A stretch of 55,863 nt of DNA from Phytophthora quininea (GCA_011947345.1 JAAVTG010000772.1:1-55863); one strand, 5' to 3'. Positions 42,081 to 55,542 are shown, counted from the first letter of the stretch. Program-made: numbers and translations. The notes: a model not told the origin generated them from the letters alone.

Positions 42081-42576
42081 AGCAGAATCGTAACTAACGC
42101 CTCCATTTTTCGCGACCGCTTTCCTCGGCCCCTACGCGCCTCACACCACCTCCACCACGCCTCCGGGACGCACCCACGCATGCTGCACCGACTCGCCACG
42201 TTCGGGCCGGCGTATCGTCCTCGTGGCTCTCCACACAACCGCCATCTTGACAGCGTCTAGAAACAATTGGGCGCCAGCAACCCCAACCTGTAACCTGTCC
42301 TGGGCTCTCACAGGCTCGTCAGCTCAAGTACCACCACAGCCACAGGTTCGCCACCCTTGGAGATCGTGTTTCGCGTTGCCACACCACAACGAATGACGCC
42401 AATGTGCAAGGGCCAAAACGAGATCCGTACAGACTGGAGACGCCACGGTCCCCCGCGTGGAGCGCTGGCGAAGTCGGCACACGAGTTTCGAGCCGAGAGA
42501 GGTCGTGCTGTGACGACCGGCAGCGCAGTGGGTGCGGCGTGCGCGCGTTGCAAGAGAGGTGAGTCGAACAAAGAGT

Positions 42577-42648
42577 TGGACACACCGGGGATTGAACCCG
42601 GGGCCTTCCGCTTGCAAAGCGGACGCGCTACCACTGCGCTATGCGCCC
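42577..42648 (-). tRNA. tRNA-Ala(UGC), copy 5
   Basis: Identical tRNA; last unit of the perfect 568-bp series. Confidence 0.97.
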
Positions 42649-43143
42649 AGCAGAATCGTAACTAACGCCTCCATTTTTCGCGACCGCTTTCCTCGGCCCC
42701 TACGCGCCTCACACCACCTCCACCACGCCTCCGGGACGCACCCACGCATGCTGCACCGACTCGCCACGTTCGGGCCGGCGTATCGTCCTCGTGGCTCTCC
42801 ACACAACCGCCATCTTGACAGCGTCTAGAAACAATTGGGCGCCAGCAACCCCAACCTGTAACCTGTCCTGGGCTCTCACAGGCTCGTCAGCTCAAGTACC
42901 ACCACAGCCACAGGTTCGCCACCCTTGGAGATCGTGTTTCGCGTTGCCACACCACAACGAATGACGCCAATGTGCAAGGGCCAAAACGAGATCCGTACAG
43001 ACTGGAGACGCCACGGTCCCCGCGTGGAGCGCTGGCGAAGTCGGCACACGAGTTTCGAGCCGAGAGAGGTCGTGCTGTGACGACCGGCAGCGCAGTGGGT
43101 GCGGCGTGCGCGCGTTGCAAGAGAGGTGAGTCGAACAAAGAGT

Positions 43144-43215
43144 TGGACACACCGGGGATTGAACCCGGGGCCTTCCGCTTGCAAAGCGGACGCGCTACCA
43201 CTGCGCTATGCGCCC
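43144..43215 (-). tRNA. tRNA-Ala(UGC), copy 6
   Basis: Identical tRNA; the spacer before it has lost one C from a C5 run. Confidence 0.97.
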
Positions 43216-43708
43216 AGCAGAATCGTAACTAACGCCTCCATTTTTCGCGACCGCTTTCCTCGGCCCCTACGCGCCTCACACCACCTCCACCACGCCTCCG
43301 GGACGCACACGCATGCTGCACCGACTCGCCACGTTCGGGCCGGCGTATCGTCCTCGTGGCTCTCCACACAACCGCCATCTTGACAGCGTCTAGAAACAAT
43401 TGGGCGCCAGCAACCCCAACCTGTAACCTGTCCTGGGCTCTCACAGGCTCGTCAGCTCAAGTACCACCACAGCCACAGGTTCGCCACCCTTGGGATCGTG
43501 TTTCGCGTTGCCACACCACAACGAATGACGCCAATGTGCAAGGGCCAAAACGAGATCCGTACAGACTGGAGACGCCACGGTCCCCCGCGTGGAGCGCTGG
43601 CGAAGTCGGCACACGAGTTTCGAGCCGAGAGAGGTCGTGCTGTGACGACCGGCAGCGCAGTGGGTGCGGCGTGCGCGCGTTGCAAGAGAGGTGAGTCGAA
43701 CAAAGAGT

Positions 43709-43780
43709 TGGACACACCGGGGATTGAACCCGGGGCCTTCCGCTTGCAAAGCGGACGCGCTACCACTGCGCTATGCGCCC
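43709..43780 (-). tRNA. tRNA-Ala(UGC), copy 7
   Basis: Identical tRNA; spacer shortened by small deletions (CACACGCATG, TTGGGATC). Confidence 0.97.
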
Positions 43781-44274
43781 AGCAGAATCGTAACTAACGC
43801 CTCCATTTTTCGCGACCGCTTTCCTCGGCCCCTACGCGCCTCACCACCTCCACCACGCCTCCGGGACGCACCCACGCATGCTGCACCGACTCGCCACGTT
43901 CGGGCCGGCGTATCGTCCTCGTGGCTCTCCACACAACCGCCATCTTGACAGCGTCTAGAAACAATTGGGCGCCAGCAACCCCAACCTGTAACCTGTCCTG
44001 GGCTCTCACAGGCTCGTCAGCTCAAGTACCACCACAGCCACAGGTTCGCCACCCTTGGAGATCGTGTTTCGCGTTGCCACACCACAACGAATGACGCCAA
44101 TGTGCAAGGGCCAAAACGAGATCCGTACAGACTGGAGACGCCACGGTCCCCCGCGTGGAGCGCTGGCGAAGTCGGCACACGAGTTTCGAGCCGAGAGAGG
44201 TCGTGCTGTGACGACCGGCAGCGCAGTGGGTGCGGCGTGCGCGCGTTGCAAGAGAGGTGAGTCGAACAAAGAGT

Positions 44275-44346
44275 TGGACACACCGGGGATTGAACCCGGG
44301 GCCTTCCGCTTGCAAAGCGGACGCGCTACCACTGCGCTATGCGCCC
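44275..44346 (-). tRNA. tRNA-Ala(UGC), copy 8
   Basis: Identical tRNA; spacer lacks two bases in the CACACCACC tract. Confidence 0.97.
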
Positions 44347-44839
44347 AGCAGAATCGTAACTAACGCCTCCATTTTTCGCGACCGCTTTCCTCGGCCCCTA
44401 CGCGCCTCACACCACCTCCACCACGCCTCCGGGACGCACCCACGCATGCTGCACCGACTCGCCACGTTCGGGCCGTATCGTCCTCGTGGCTCTCCACACA
44501 ACCGCCATCTTGACAGCGTCTAGAAACAATTGGGCGCCAGCAACCCCAACCTGTAACCTGTCCTGGGCTCTCACAGGCTCGTCAGCTCAAGTACCACCAC
44601 AGCCACAGGTTCGCCACCCTTGGAGATCGTGTTTCGCGTTGCCACACCACAACGAATGACGCCAATGTGCAAGGGCCAAAACGAGATCCGTACAGACTGG
44701 AGACGCCACGGTCCCCCGCGTGGAGCGCTGGCGAAGTCGGCACACGAGTTTCGAGCCGAGAGAGGTCGTGCTGTGACGACCGGCAGCGCAGTGGGTGCGG
44801 CGTGCGCGCGTTGCAAGAGAGGTGAGTCGAACAAAGAGT

Positions 44840-44911
44840 TGGACACACCGGGGATTGAACCCGGGGCCTTCCGCTTGCAAAGCGGACGCGCTACCACTGC
44901 GCTATGCGCCC
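44840..44911 (-). tRNA. tRNA-Ala(UGC), copy 9
   Basis: Identical tRNA; spacer has GGGCCGTATC, a 3-bp loss. Confidence 0.97.
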
Positions 44912-45404
44912 AGCAGAATCGTAACTAACGCCTCCATTTTTCGCGACCGCTTTCCTCGGCCCCTACGCGCCTCACACCACCTCCACCACGCCTCCGGGAC
45001 GCACCCACGCATGCTGCACCGACTCGCCACGTTCGGGCCGGCGTATCGTCCTCGTGGCTCTCCACACAACCGCCATCTTGACAGCGTCTAGAAACAATTG
45101 GGCGCCAGCAACCCCAACCTGTAACCTGTCCTGGGCTCTCACAGGCTCGTCAGCTCAAGTACCACCACAGCCACAGGTTCGCCACCCTTGGAGATCGTGT
45201 TTCGCGTTGCCACACCACAACGAATGACGCCAATGTGCAAGGGCCAAAACGAGATCCGTACAGACTGGAGACGCCACGGTCCCCCGCGTGGAGCGCTGGC
45301 GAAGTCGGCACACGAGTTTCGAGCCGAGAGAGGTCGTGCTGTGACGACCGGCAGCGCAGTGGGTGCGTGCGCGCGTTGCAAGAGAGGTGAGTCGAACAAA
45401 GAGT

Positions 45405-45475
45405 TGGACACACCGGGGATTGAACCCGGGCCTTCCGCTTGCAAAGCGGACGCGCTACCACTGCGCTATGCGCCC
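45405..45475 (-). tRNA. tRNA-Ala(UGC), copy 10, one base short
   Basis: 71 nt: one C is lost from the CCCC run at the variable-loop/T-stem junction. Confidence 0.7.
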
Positions 45476-45971
45476 AGCAGAATCGTAACTAACGCCTCCA
45501 TTTTTCGCGACCGCTTTCCTCGGCCCCTACGCGCCTCACACCACCTCCACCACGCCTCCGGGACGCACCCACGCATGCTGCACCGACTCGCCACGTTCGG
45601 GCCGGCGTATCGTCCTCGTGGCTCTCCACACAACCGCCATCTTGACAGCGTCTAGAAACAATTGGGCGCCAGCAACCCCAACCTGTAACCTGTCCTGGGC
45701 TCTCACAGGCTCGTCAGCTCAAGTACCACCACAGCCACAGGTTCGCCACCCTTGGAGATCGTGTTTCGCGTTGCCACACCACAACGAATGACGCCAATGT
45801 GCAAGGGCCAAAACGAGATCCGTACAGACTGGAGACGCCACGGTCCCCCGCGTGGAGCGCTGGCGAAGTCGGCACACGAGTTTCGAGCCGAGAGAGGTCG
45901 TGCTGTGACGACCGGCAGCGCAGTGGGTGCGGCGTGCGCGCGTTGCAAGAGAGGTGAGTCGAACAAAGAGT

Positions 45972-46042
45972 TGGACACACCGGGATTGAACCCGGGGCCT
46001 TCCGCTTGCAAAGCGGACGCGCTACCACTGCGCTATGCGCCC
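45972..46042 (-). tRNA. tRNA-Ala(UGC), copy 11, one base short
   Basis: 71 nt: one C is missing from the 3' strand of the T-stem (CCCC to CCC). First unit with the downstream CTCGACAG variant. Confidence 0.7.
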
Positions 46043-46537
46043 AGCAGAATCGTAACTAACGCCTCCATTTTTCGCGACCGCTTTCCTCGGCCCCTACGCG
46101 CCTCACACCACCTCCACCACGCCTCCGGGACGCACCCACGCATGCTGCACCGACTCGCCACGTTCGGGCCGGCGTATCGTCCTCGTGGCTCTCCACACAA
46201 CCGCCATCTCGACAGCGTCTAGAAACAATTGGGCGCCAGCAACCCCAACCTGTAACCTGTCCTGGGCTCTCACAGGCTCGTCAGCTCAAGTACCACCACA
46301 GCCACAGGTTCGCCACCCTTGGAGATCGTGTTTCGCGTTGCCACACCACAACGAATGACGCCAATGTGCAAGGGCCAAAACGAGATCCGTACAGACTGGA
46401 GACGCCACGGTCCCCGCGTGGAGCGCTGGCGAAGTCGGCACACGAGTTTCGAGCCGAGAGAGGTCGTGCTGTGACGACCGGCAGCGCAGTGGGTGCGGCG
46501 TGCGCGCGTTGCAAGAGAGGTGAGTCGAACAAAGAGT

Positions 46538-46609
46538 TGGACACACCGGGGATTGAACCCGGGGCCTTCCGCTTGCAAAGCGGACGCGCTACCACTGCGC
46601 TATGCGCCC
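46538..46609 (-). tRNA. tRNA-Ala(UGC), copy 12
   Basis: Full-length identical tRNA; the unit keeps the older CTTGACAG spacer variant. Confidence 0.96.
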
Positions 46610-47105
46610 AGCAGAATCGTAACTAACGCCTCCATTTTTCGCGACCGCTTTCCTCGGCCCCTACGCGCCTCACACCACCTCCACCACGCCTCCGGGACGC
46701 ACCCACGCATGCTGCACCGACTCGCCACGTTCGGGCCGGCGTATCGTCCTCGTGGCTCTCCACACAACCGCCATCTTGACAGCGTCTAGAAACAATTGGG
46801 CGCCAGCAACCCCAACCTGTAACCTGTCCTGGGCTCTCACAGGCTCGTCAGCTCAAGTACCACCACAGCCACAGGTTCGCCACCCTTGGAGATCGTGTTT
46901 CGCGTTGCCACACCACAACGAATGACGCCAATGTGCAAGGGCCAAAACGAGATCCGTACAGACTGGAGACGCCACGGTCCCCCGCGTGGAGCGCTGGCGA
47001 AGTCGGCACACGAGTTTCGAGCCGAGAGAGGTCGTGCTGTGACGACCGGCAGCGCAGTGGGTGCGGCGTGCGCGCGTTGCAAGAGAGGTGAGTCGAACAA
47101 AGAGT

Positions 47106-47176
47106 TGGACACACCGGGATTGAACCCGGGGCCTTCCGCTTGCAAAGCGGACGCGCTACCACTGCGCTATGCGCCC
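47106..47176 (-). tRNA. tRNA-Ala(UGC), copy 13, one base short
   Basis: 71 nt with the same T-stem C loss as copy 11. Confidence 0.7.
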
Positions 47177-47670
47177 AGCAGAATCGTAACTAACGCCTCC
47201 ATTTTTCGCGACCGCTTTCCTCGGCCCCTACGCGCCTCACACCACCTCCACCACGCCTCCGGGACGCACCCACGCATGCTGCACCGACTCGCCACGTTCG
47301 GGCCGGCGTATCGTCCTCGTGGCTCTCCACACAACCGCCATCTCGACAGCGTCTAGAAACAATTGGGCGCCAGCAACCCCAACCTGTAACCTGTCCTGGG
47401 CTCTCACAGGCTCGTCAGCTCAAGTACCACCACAGCCACAGGTTCGCCACCTTGGAGATCGTGTTTCGCGTTGCCACACCACAACGAATGACGCCAATGT
47501 GCAAGGGCCAAAACGAGATCCGTACAGACTGGAACGCCACGGTCCCCCGCGTGGAGCGCTGGCGAAGTCGGCACACGAGTTTCGAGCCGAGAGAGGTCGT
47601 GCTGTGACGACCGGCAGCGCAGTGGGTGCGGCGTGCGCGCGTTGCAAGAGAGGTGAGTCGAACAAAGAGT

Positions 47671-47741
47671 TGGACACACCGGGATTGAACCCGGGGCCTT
47701 CCGCTTGCAAAGCGGACGCGCTACCACTGCGCTATGCGCCC
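47671..47741 (-). tRNA. tRNA-Ala(UGC), copy 14, one base short
   Basis: 71 nt, T-stem C loss; first unit with the spacer variant CTGGAACGCC. Confidence 0.7.
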
Positions 47742-48235
47742 AGCAGAATCGTAACTAACGCCTCCATTTTTCGCGACCGCTTTCCTCGGCCCTACGCGCC
47801 TCACACCACCTCCACCACGCCTCCGCGACGCACCCACGCATGCTGCACCGACTCGCCACGTTCGGGCCGGCGTATCGTCCTCGTGGCTCTCCACACAACC
47901 GCCATCTCGACAGCGTCTAGAAACAATTGGGCGCCAGCAACCCCAACCTGTAACCTGTCCTGGGCTCTCACAGGCTCGTCAGCTCAAGTACCACCACAGC
48001 CACAGGTTCGCCACCCTTGGAGATCGTGTTTCGCGTTGCCACACCACAACGAATGACGCCAATGTGCAAGGGCCAAAACGAGATCCGTACAGACTGGAAC
48101 GCCACGGTCCCCCGCGTGGAGCGCTGGCGAAGTCGGCACACGAGTTTCGAGCCGAGAGAGGTCGTGCTGTGACGACCGGCAGCGCAGTGGGTGCGGCGTG
48201 CGCGCGTTGCAAGAGAGGTGAGTCGAACAAAGAGT

Positions 48236-48307
48236 TGGACACACCGGGGATTGAACCCGGGGCCTTCCGCTTGCAAAGCGGACGCGCTACCACTGCGCTA
48301 TGCGCCC
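48236..48307 (-). tRNA. tRNA-Ala(UGC), copy 15
   Basis: Full-length identical tRNA with the CTGGAACGCC spacer variant. Confidence 0.96.
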
Positions 48308-48801
48308 AGCAGAATCGTAACTAACGCCTCCATTTTTCGCGACCGCTTTCCTCGGCCCCTACGCGCCTCACACCACCTCCACCACGCCTCCGGACGCACC
48401 CACGCATGCTGCACCGACTCGCCACGTTCGGGCCGGCGTATCGTCCTCGTGGCTCTCCACACAACCGCCATCTCGACAGCGTCTAGAAACAATTGGGCGC
48501 CAGCAACCCCAACCTGTAACCTGTCCTGGGCTCTCACAGGCTCGTCAGCTCAAGTACCACCACAGCCACAGGTTCGCCACCCTTGGAGATCGTGTTTCGC
48601 GTTGCCACACCACAACGAATGACGCCAATGTGCAAGGGCCAAAACGAGATCCGTACAGACTGGAACGCCACGGTCCCCCGCGTGGAGCGCTGGCGAAGTC
48701 GGCACACGAGTTTCGAGCCGAGAGAGGTCGTGCTGTGACGACCGGCAGCGCAGTGGGTGCGGCGTGCGCGCGTTGCAAGAGAGGTGAGTCGAACAAAGAG
48801 T

Positions 48802-48872
48802 TGGACACACCGGGATTGAACCCGGGGCCTTCCGCTTGCAAAGCGGACGCGCTACCACTGCGCTATGCGCCC
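48802..48872 (-). tRNA. tRNA-Ala(UGC), copy 16, one base short
   Basis: 71 nt, T-stem C loss. Confidence 0.7.
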
Positions 48873-49367
48873 AGCAGAATCGTAACTAACGCCTCCATTT
48901 TTCGCGACCGCTTTCCTCGGCCCCTACGCGCCTCACACCACCTCCACCACGCCTCCGCGACGCACCCACGCATGCTGCACCGACTCGCCACGTTCGGGCC
49001 GGCGTATCGTCCTCGTGGCTCTCCACACAACCGCCATCTCGACAGCGTCTAGAAACAATTGGGCGCCAGCAACCCCAACCTGTAACCTGTCCTGGGCTCT
49101 CACAGGCTCGTCAGCTCAAGTACCACCACAGCCACAGGTTCGCCACCCTTGGAGATCGTGTTTCGCGTTGCCACACCACAACGAATGACGCCAATGTGCA
49201 AGGGCCAAAACGAGATCCGTACAGACTGGAACGCCACGGTCCCCCGCGTGGAGCGCTGGCGAAGTCGGCACACGAGTTTCGAGCCGAGAGAGGTCGTGCT
49301 GTGACGACCGGCAGCGCAGTGGGTGCGGCGTGCGCGCGTTGCAAGAGAGGTGAGTCGAACAAAGAGT

Positions 49368-49439
49368 TGGACACACCGGGGATTGAACCCGGGGCCTTCC
49401 GCTTGCAAAGCGGACGCGCTACCACTGCGCTATGCGCCC
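49368..49439 (-). tRNA. tRNA-Ala(UGC), copy 17
   Basis: Full-length identical tRNA. Confidence 0.96.
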
Positions 49440-49932
49440 AGCAGAATCGTAACTAACGCCTCCATTTTTCGCGACCGCTTTCCTCGGCCCCTACGCGCCT
49501 CACACCACCTCCACCACGCCTCCGCGACGCACCCACGCATGCTGCACCGACTCGCCACGTTCGGGCCGTATCGTCCTCGTGGCTCTCCACACAACCGCCA
49601 TCTCGACAGCGTCTAGAAACAATTGGGCGCCAGCAACCCCAACCTGTAACCTGTCCTGGGCTCTCACAGGCTCGTCAGCTCAAGTACCACCACAGCCACA
49701 GGTTCGCCACCCTTGGAGATCGTGTTTCGCGTTGCCACACCACAACGAATGACGCCAATGTGCAAGGGCCAAAACGAGATCCGTACAGACTGGAGACGCC
49801 ACGGTCCCCCGCGTGGAGCGCTGGCGAAGTCGGCACACGAGTTTCGAGCCGAGAGAGGTCGTGCTGTGACGACCGGCAGTGCAGTGGGTGCGGCGTGCGC
49901 GCGTTGCAAGAGAGGTGAGTCGAACAAAGAGT

Positions 49933-50004
49933 TGGACACACCGGGGATTGAACCCGGGGCCTTCCGCTTGCAAAGCGGACGCGCTACCACTGCGCTATGC
50001 GCCC
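49933..50004 (-). tRNA. tRNA-Ala(UGC), copy 18
   Basis: Full-length identical tRNA; its unit introduces the GGCAGTGCAG spacer variant. Confidence 0.96.
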
Positions 50005-50497
50005 AGCAGAATCGTAACTAACGCCTCCATTTTTCGCGACCGCTTTCCTCGGCCCCTACGCGCCTCACACCACCTCCACCACGCCTCGGACGCACCCACG
50101 CATGCTGCACCGACTCGCCACGTTCGGGCTGGCGTATCGTCCTCGTGGCTCTCCACACAACCGCCATCTCGACAGCGTCTAGAAACAATTGGGCGCCAGC
50201 AACCCCAACCTGTAACCTGTCCTGGGCTCTCACAGGCTCGTCAGCTCAAGTACCACCACAGCCACAGGTTCGCCACCCTTGGAGATCGTGTTTCGCGTTG
50301 CCACACCACAACGAATGACGCCAATGTGCAAGGGCCAAAACGAGATCCGTACAGACTGGAACGCCACGGTCCCCCGCGTGGAGCGCTGGCGAAGTCGGCA
50401 CACGAGTTTCGAGCCGAGAGAGGTCGTGCTGTGACGACCGGCAGCGCAGTGGGTGCGGCGTGCGCGCGTTGCAAGAGAGGTGAGTCGAACAAAGAGT

Positions 50498-50569
50498 TGG
50501 ACACACCGGGGATTGAACCCGGGGCCTTCCGCTTGCAAAGCGGACGCGCTACCACTGCGCTATGCGCCC
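50498..50569 (-). tRNA. tRNA-Ala(UGC), copy 19
   Basis: Full-length identical tRNA; the unit reverts to GGCAGCGCAG and CTGGAACGCC. Confidence 0.96.
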
Positions 50570-51065
50570 AGCAGAATCGTAACTAACGCCTCCATTTTTC
50601 GCGACCGCTTTCCTCGGCCCCTACGCGCCTCACACCACCTCCACCACGCCCTCGCGACGCACCCACACATGCTGCACCGACTCGCCACGTTCGGGCTGGC
50701 GTATCGTCCTCGTGGCTCTCCACACAACCGCCATCTCGATAGCGTCTAGAAACAATTGGGCGCCAGCAACCCCAACCTGTAACCTGTCCTGGGCTCTCAC
50801 AGGCTCGTCAGCTCAAGTACCACCACAGCCACAGGTTCGCCACCCTTGGAGATCGTGTTTCGCGTTGCCACACCACAACGAATGACGCCAATGTGCAAGG
50901 GCCAAAACGAGATCCGTACAGACTGGAGACGCCACGGTCCCCCGCGTGGAGCGCTGGCGAAGTCGGCACACGAGTTTCGAGCCGAGAGAGGTCGTGCTGT
51001 GACGACCGGCAGTGCAGTGGGTGCGGCGTGCGCGCGTTGCAAGAGAGGTGAGTCGAACAAAGAGT

Positions 51066-51137
51066 TGGACACACCGGGGATTGAACCCGGGGCCTTCCGC
51101 TTGCAAAGCGGACGCGCTACCACTGCGCTATGCGCCC
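51066..51137 (-). tRNA. tRNA-Ala(UGC), copy 20
   Basis: Full-length identical tRNA; first copy whose 5' flank reads GTTGCGATTCTGCT instead of GTTACGATTCTGCT. Confidence 0.96.
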
Positions 51138-51629
51138 AGCAGAATCGCAACTAACGCCTCCATTTTTCGCGACCGCTTTCCTCGGCCCCTACGCGCCTCA
51201 CACCACCTCCACCACGCCCTCGCGACGCACCCACATGCTGCACCGACTCGCCACGTTCGGGCTGGCGTATCGTCCTCGTGGCTCTCCACACACCGCCATC
51301 TCGACAGCGTCTAGAAACAATTGGGCGCCAGCAACCCCAACCTGTAACCTGTCCTGGGCTCTCACAGGCTCGTCAGCTCAAGTACCACCACAGCCACAGG
51401 TTCGCCACCTTGGAGATCGTGTTTCGCGTTGCCACACCACAACGAATGACGCCAATGTGCAAGGGCCAAAACGAGATCCGTACAGACTGGAGACGCCACG
51501 GTCCCCCGCGTGGAGCGCTGGCGAAGTCGGCACACGAGTTTCGAGCCGAGAGAGGTCGTGCTGTGACGACCGGCAGTGCAGTGGGTGCGGCGTGCGCGCG
51601 TTGCAAGAGAGGTGAGTCGAACAAAGAGT

Positions 51630-51701
51630 TGGACACACCGGGGATTGAACCCGGGGCCTTCCGCTTGCAAAGCGGACGCGCTACCACTGCGCTATGCGCC
51701 C
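51630..51701 (-). tRNA. tRNA-Ala(UGC), copy 21
   Basis: Full-length identical tRNA. Confidence 0.96.
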
Positions 51702-52195
51702 AGCAGAATCGCAACTAACGCCTCCATTTTTCGCGACCGCTTTCCTCGGCCCCTACGCGCCTCACACCACCTCCACCACGCCTCGCGACGCACCCACACA
51801 TGCTGCACCGACTCGCCACGTTCGGGCTGGCGTATCGTCCTCGTGGCTCTCCACACAACCGCCATCTCGACAGCGTCTAGAAACAATTGGGCGCCAGCAA
51901 CCCCAACCTGTAACCTGTCCTGGGCTCTCACAGGCTCGTCAGCTCAAGTACCACCACAGCCACAGGTTCGCCACCCTTGGAGATCGTGTTTCGCGTTGCC
52001 ACACCACAACGAATGACGCCAATGTGCAAGGGCCAAAACGAGATCCGTACAGACTGGAACGCCACGGTCCCCCGCGTGGAGCGCTGGCGAAGTCGGCACA
52101 CGAGTTTCGAGGCGAGAGAGGTCGTGCTGTGACGACCGGCAGTGCAGTGGGTGCGGCGTGCGCGCGTTGCAAGAGAGGTGAGTCGAACAAAGAGT

Positions 52196-52261
52196 TGGAC
52201 ACACCGGGGATTGGGGCCTTCCGCTTGCAAAGCGGACGCGCTACCACTGCGCTATGCGCCC
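52196..52261 (-). pseudogene. tRNA-Ala copy 22, T-arm deletion
   Basis: 66 nt: six bases are missing across the T-loop and T-stem, which removes part of box B. Not expected to be functional if the base calls are right. Confidence 0.75.
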
Positions 52262-52752
52262 AGCAGAATCGCAACTAACGCCTCCATTTTTCGCGACCGC
52301 TTTCCTCGGCCCCTACGCGCCTCACACCACCTCCACCACGCCCTCGCGACGCACCCACACATGCTGCACCGACTCGCCACGTTCGGGCTGGCGTATCGTC
52401 CTCGTGGCTCTCCACACAACCGCCATCTCGACAGCGTCTAGAAACAATTGGGCGCCAGCAACCCCAACCTGTAACCTGTCCTGGGCTCTCACAGGCTCGT
52501 CAGCTCAAGTACCACCACAGCCACAGGTTCGCCACCCTTGGAGATCGTGTTTCGCGTTGCCACACCACAACGAATGACGCCAATGTGCAAGGGCCAAAAC
52601 GAGATCCGTACAGACTGGAGACGCCACGGTCCCCGCGTGGAGCGCTGGCGAAGTCGGCACACGAGTTTCGAGCCGAGAGAGGTCGTGCTGTGACGACCGG
52701 CAGTGCGGTGCGGCGTGCGCGCGTTGCAAGAGAGGTGAGTCGAACAAAGAGC

Positions 52753-52823
52753 TGGACACACCGGGATTGAACCCGGGGCCTTCCGCTTGCAAAGCGGACG
52801 CGCTACCACTGCGCTATGCGCCC
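52753..52823 (-). tRNA. tRNA-Ala(UGC), copy 23, one base short
   Basis: 71 nt, T-stem C loss; the trailer differs at one base (GAGCTGG). Confidence 0.68.
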
Positions 52824-53317
52824 AGCAGAATCGCAACTAACGCCTCCATTTTTCGCGACCGCTTTCCTCGGCCCCTACGCGCCTCACACCACCTCCACCA
52901 CGCCCTCGCGACGCACCCACACATGCTGCACCGACTCGCCACGTTCGGGCTGGCGTATCGTCCTCGTGGCTCTCCACACAACCGCCATCTCGACAGCGTC
53001 TAGAAACAATTGGGCGCCAGCAACCCCAACCTGTAACCTGTCCTGGGCTCTCACAGGCTCGTCAGCTCAAGTACCACCACAGCCACAGGTTCGCCACCTT
53101 GGAGATCGTGTTTCGCGTTGCCACACCACAACGAATGACGCCAATGTGCAAGGGCCAAAACGAGATCCGTACAGACTGGAGACGCCACGGTCCCCGCGTG
53201 GAGCGCTGGCGAAGTCGGCACACGAGTTTCGAGCCGAGAGAGGTCGTGCTGTGACGACCGGCAGTGCAGTGGGTGCGGCGTGCGCGCGTTGCAAGAGAGG
53301 TGAGTCGAACAAAGAGT

Positions 53318-53387
53318 TGGACACACCGGGGATTGAACCCGGGGCCTTCCGCTTGCAGCGGACGCGCTACCACTGCGCTATGCGCCC
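53318..53387 (-). pseudogene. tRNA-Ala copy 24, anticodon-loop deletion
   Basis: 70 nt: two T are lost before the anticodon, leaving a five-base loop. Confidence 0.7.
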
Positions 53388-53882
53388 AGCAGAATCGTAA
53401 CTAACGCCTCCATTTTTCGCGACCGCTTTCCTCGGCCCCTACGCGCCTCACACCACCTCCACCACGCCTCGCGACGCACCCACACATGCTGCACCGACTC
53501 GCCACGTTCGGGCTGGCGTATCGTCCTCGTGGCTCTCCACACAACCGCCATCTCGACAGCGTCTAGAAACAATTGGGCGCCAGCAACCCCAACCTGTAAC
53601 CTGTCCTGGGCTCTCACAGGCTCGTCAGCTCAAGTACCACCACAGCCACAGGTTCGCCACCCTTGGAGATCGTGTTTCGCGTTGCCACACCACAACGAAT
53701 GACGCCAATGTGCAAGGGCCAAAACGAGATCCGTACAGACTGGAGACGCCACGGTCCCCCGCGTGGAGCGCTGGCGAAGTCGGCACACGAGTTTCGAGCC
53801 GAGAGAGGTCGTGCTGTGACGACCGGCAGCGCAGTGGGTGCGGCGTGCGCGCGTTGCAAGAGAGGTGAGTCGAACAAAGAGT

Positions 53883-53954
53883 TGGACACACCGGGGATTG
53901 AACCCGGGGCCTTCCGCTTGCAAAGCGGACGCGCTACCACTGCGCTATGCGCCC
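53883..53954 (-). tRNA. tRNA-Ala(UGC), copy 25
   Basis: Full-length identical tRNA, the last full-length copy in the window. Confidence 0.95.
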
Positions 53955-54439
53955 AGCAGAATCGTAACTAACGCCTCCATTTTCGCGACCGCTTTCCTCG
54001 GCCCCTACGCGCCTCACCACCTCCACCACGCCTCCGCGACGCACCCACATGCTGCACCGACTCGCCACGTTCGGGCTGGCGTATCGTCCTCGTGGCTCTC
54101 CACACAACCGCCATCTCGACAGCGTCTAGAAACAATTGGGCGCCAGCAACCCCAACCTGTAACCTGTCCTGGGCTCTCACAGGCTCGTCAGCTCAAGTAC
54201 CACCACAGCCACAGGTTCGCCACCCTTGGAGATCGTGTTTCGCGTTGCCACACCACAACGAATGACGCCAATGTGCAAGGGCCAAAACGAGATCCGTACA
54301 GACTGGAGACGCCACGGTCCCCCGCGTGGAGCGCTGGCGAAGTCGGCACACGAGTTTCGAGCGAGAGAGGTCGTGCTGTGACGACCGGCAGTGCAGTGGG
54401 TGCGGCGTGCGCGCGTTGCAAGGAGGTGAGTCGAACAGT

Positions 54440-54509
54440 TGGACACACCGGGGATTGAACCCGGGGCCTTCCGCTTGCAAAGCGGACGCGCTACCTGCGC
54501 TATGCGCCC
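54440..54509 (-). tRNA. tRNA-Ala(UGC), copy 26, D-loop short by two
   Basis: 70 nt: two bases are missing from the D-loop (GCGCAGGTAG). The unit has many other small deletions. Confidence 0.55.
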
Positions 54510-54995
54510 AGCAGAATCGCAACTAACGCCTCCATTTTTCGACCGCTTTCCTCGGCCCCTACGCGCCTCACACCACCTCCACCACGCCCTCGCGACGCAC
54601 CCACATGCTGCACGACTCGCCACGTTCGGGCTGGCGTATCGTCCTCGTGGCTCTCCACACAACCGCCATCTCGACAGCGTCTGAAACAATTGGGCGCCAG
54701 CAACCCCAACCTGTAACCTGTCCTGGGCTCTCACAGGCTCGTCAGCTCAAGTACCACCACAGCCACAGGTTCGCCACCCTTGGAGATCGTGTTTCGCGTT
54801 GCCACACCCAACGAATGACGCCAATGTGCAAGGGCCAAAACGAGATCCGTACAGACTGGAGACGCCGGTCCCCCGCGTGGAGCGCTGGCAAGTCGGCACA
54901 CGAGTTTCGAGCCGAGAGAGGTCGTGCTGTGACGACCGGCAGCGCAGTGGGTGCGGCGTGCGCGCGTTGCGAAAGAGGTGAGTCGAACAAAGAGT

Positions 54996-55066
54996 TGGAC
55001 ACACGGGGATTGAACCCGGGGCCTTCCGCTTGCAAAGCGGACGCGCTACCACTGCGCTATGCGCCC
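54996..55066 (-). tRNA. tRNA-Ala(UGC), copy 27, one base short
   Basis: 71 nt: one G is missing at the T-stem/acceptor junction. Confidence 0.6.
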
Positions 55067-55542
55067 AGCAGAATCGTAACTAACGCCTCCATTTTCGCGA
55101 CCGCTTTCCTCCTTACGCGCCTCACACCACCTCCACCACGCCCTCGCGACGCACCCCATGCTGCACCGACTCGCCACGTTCGGGCTGGCGTATCGTCCTC
55201 GTGGCTCTCCACACAACCGCCATCTCGACAGCGCCAAAGAAACATTGGGCGCCAGCAACCTGTAACCTGTCCTGGGCTCTCACAGGCTCGTCAGCTCAAG
55301 CACCACCACAGCCACAGGTTCACCACCCTTGGAGATCATTGTTTCGTTTGCACACCACAACGAATGACGCCAATGTGCAAGGGCCAAAACAGATCCGTAC
55401 AGACTGGAGCGCCATACGGTCCCCCGCGTGGTGCGCTGGCGAAGTCGGCACACGAGTTCCGAGCCGAGAGAGGTCGTGCTGTGACGATCGGTGCAAGCGG
55501 GTGCAGCGTGCATGCGTTGCAAGGAGGTGAGTCGAACAAAGT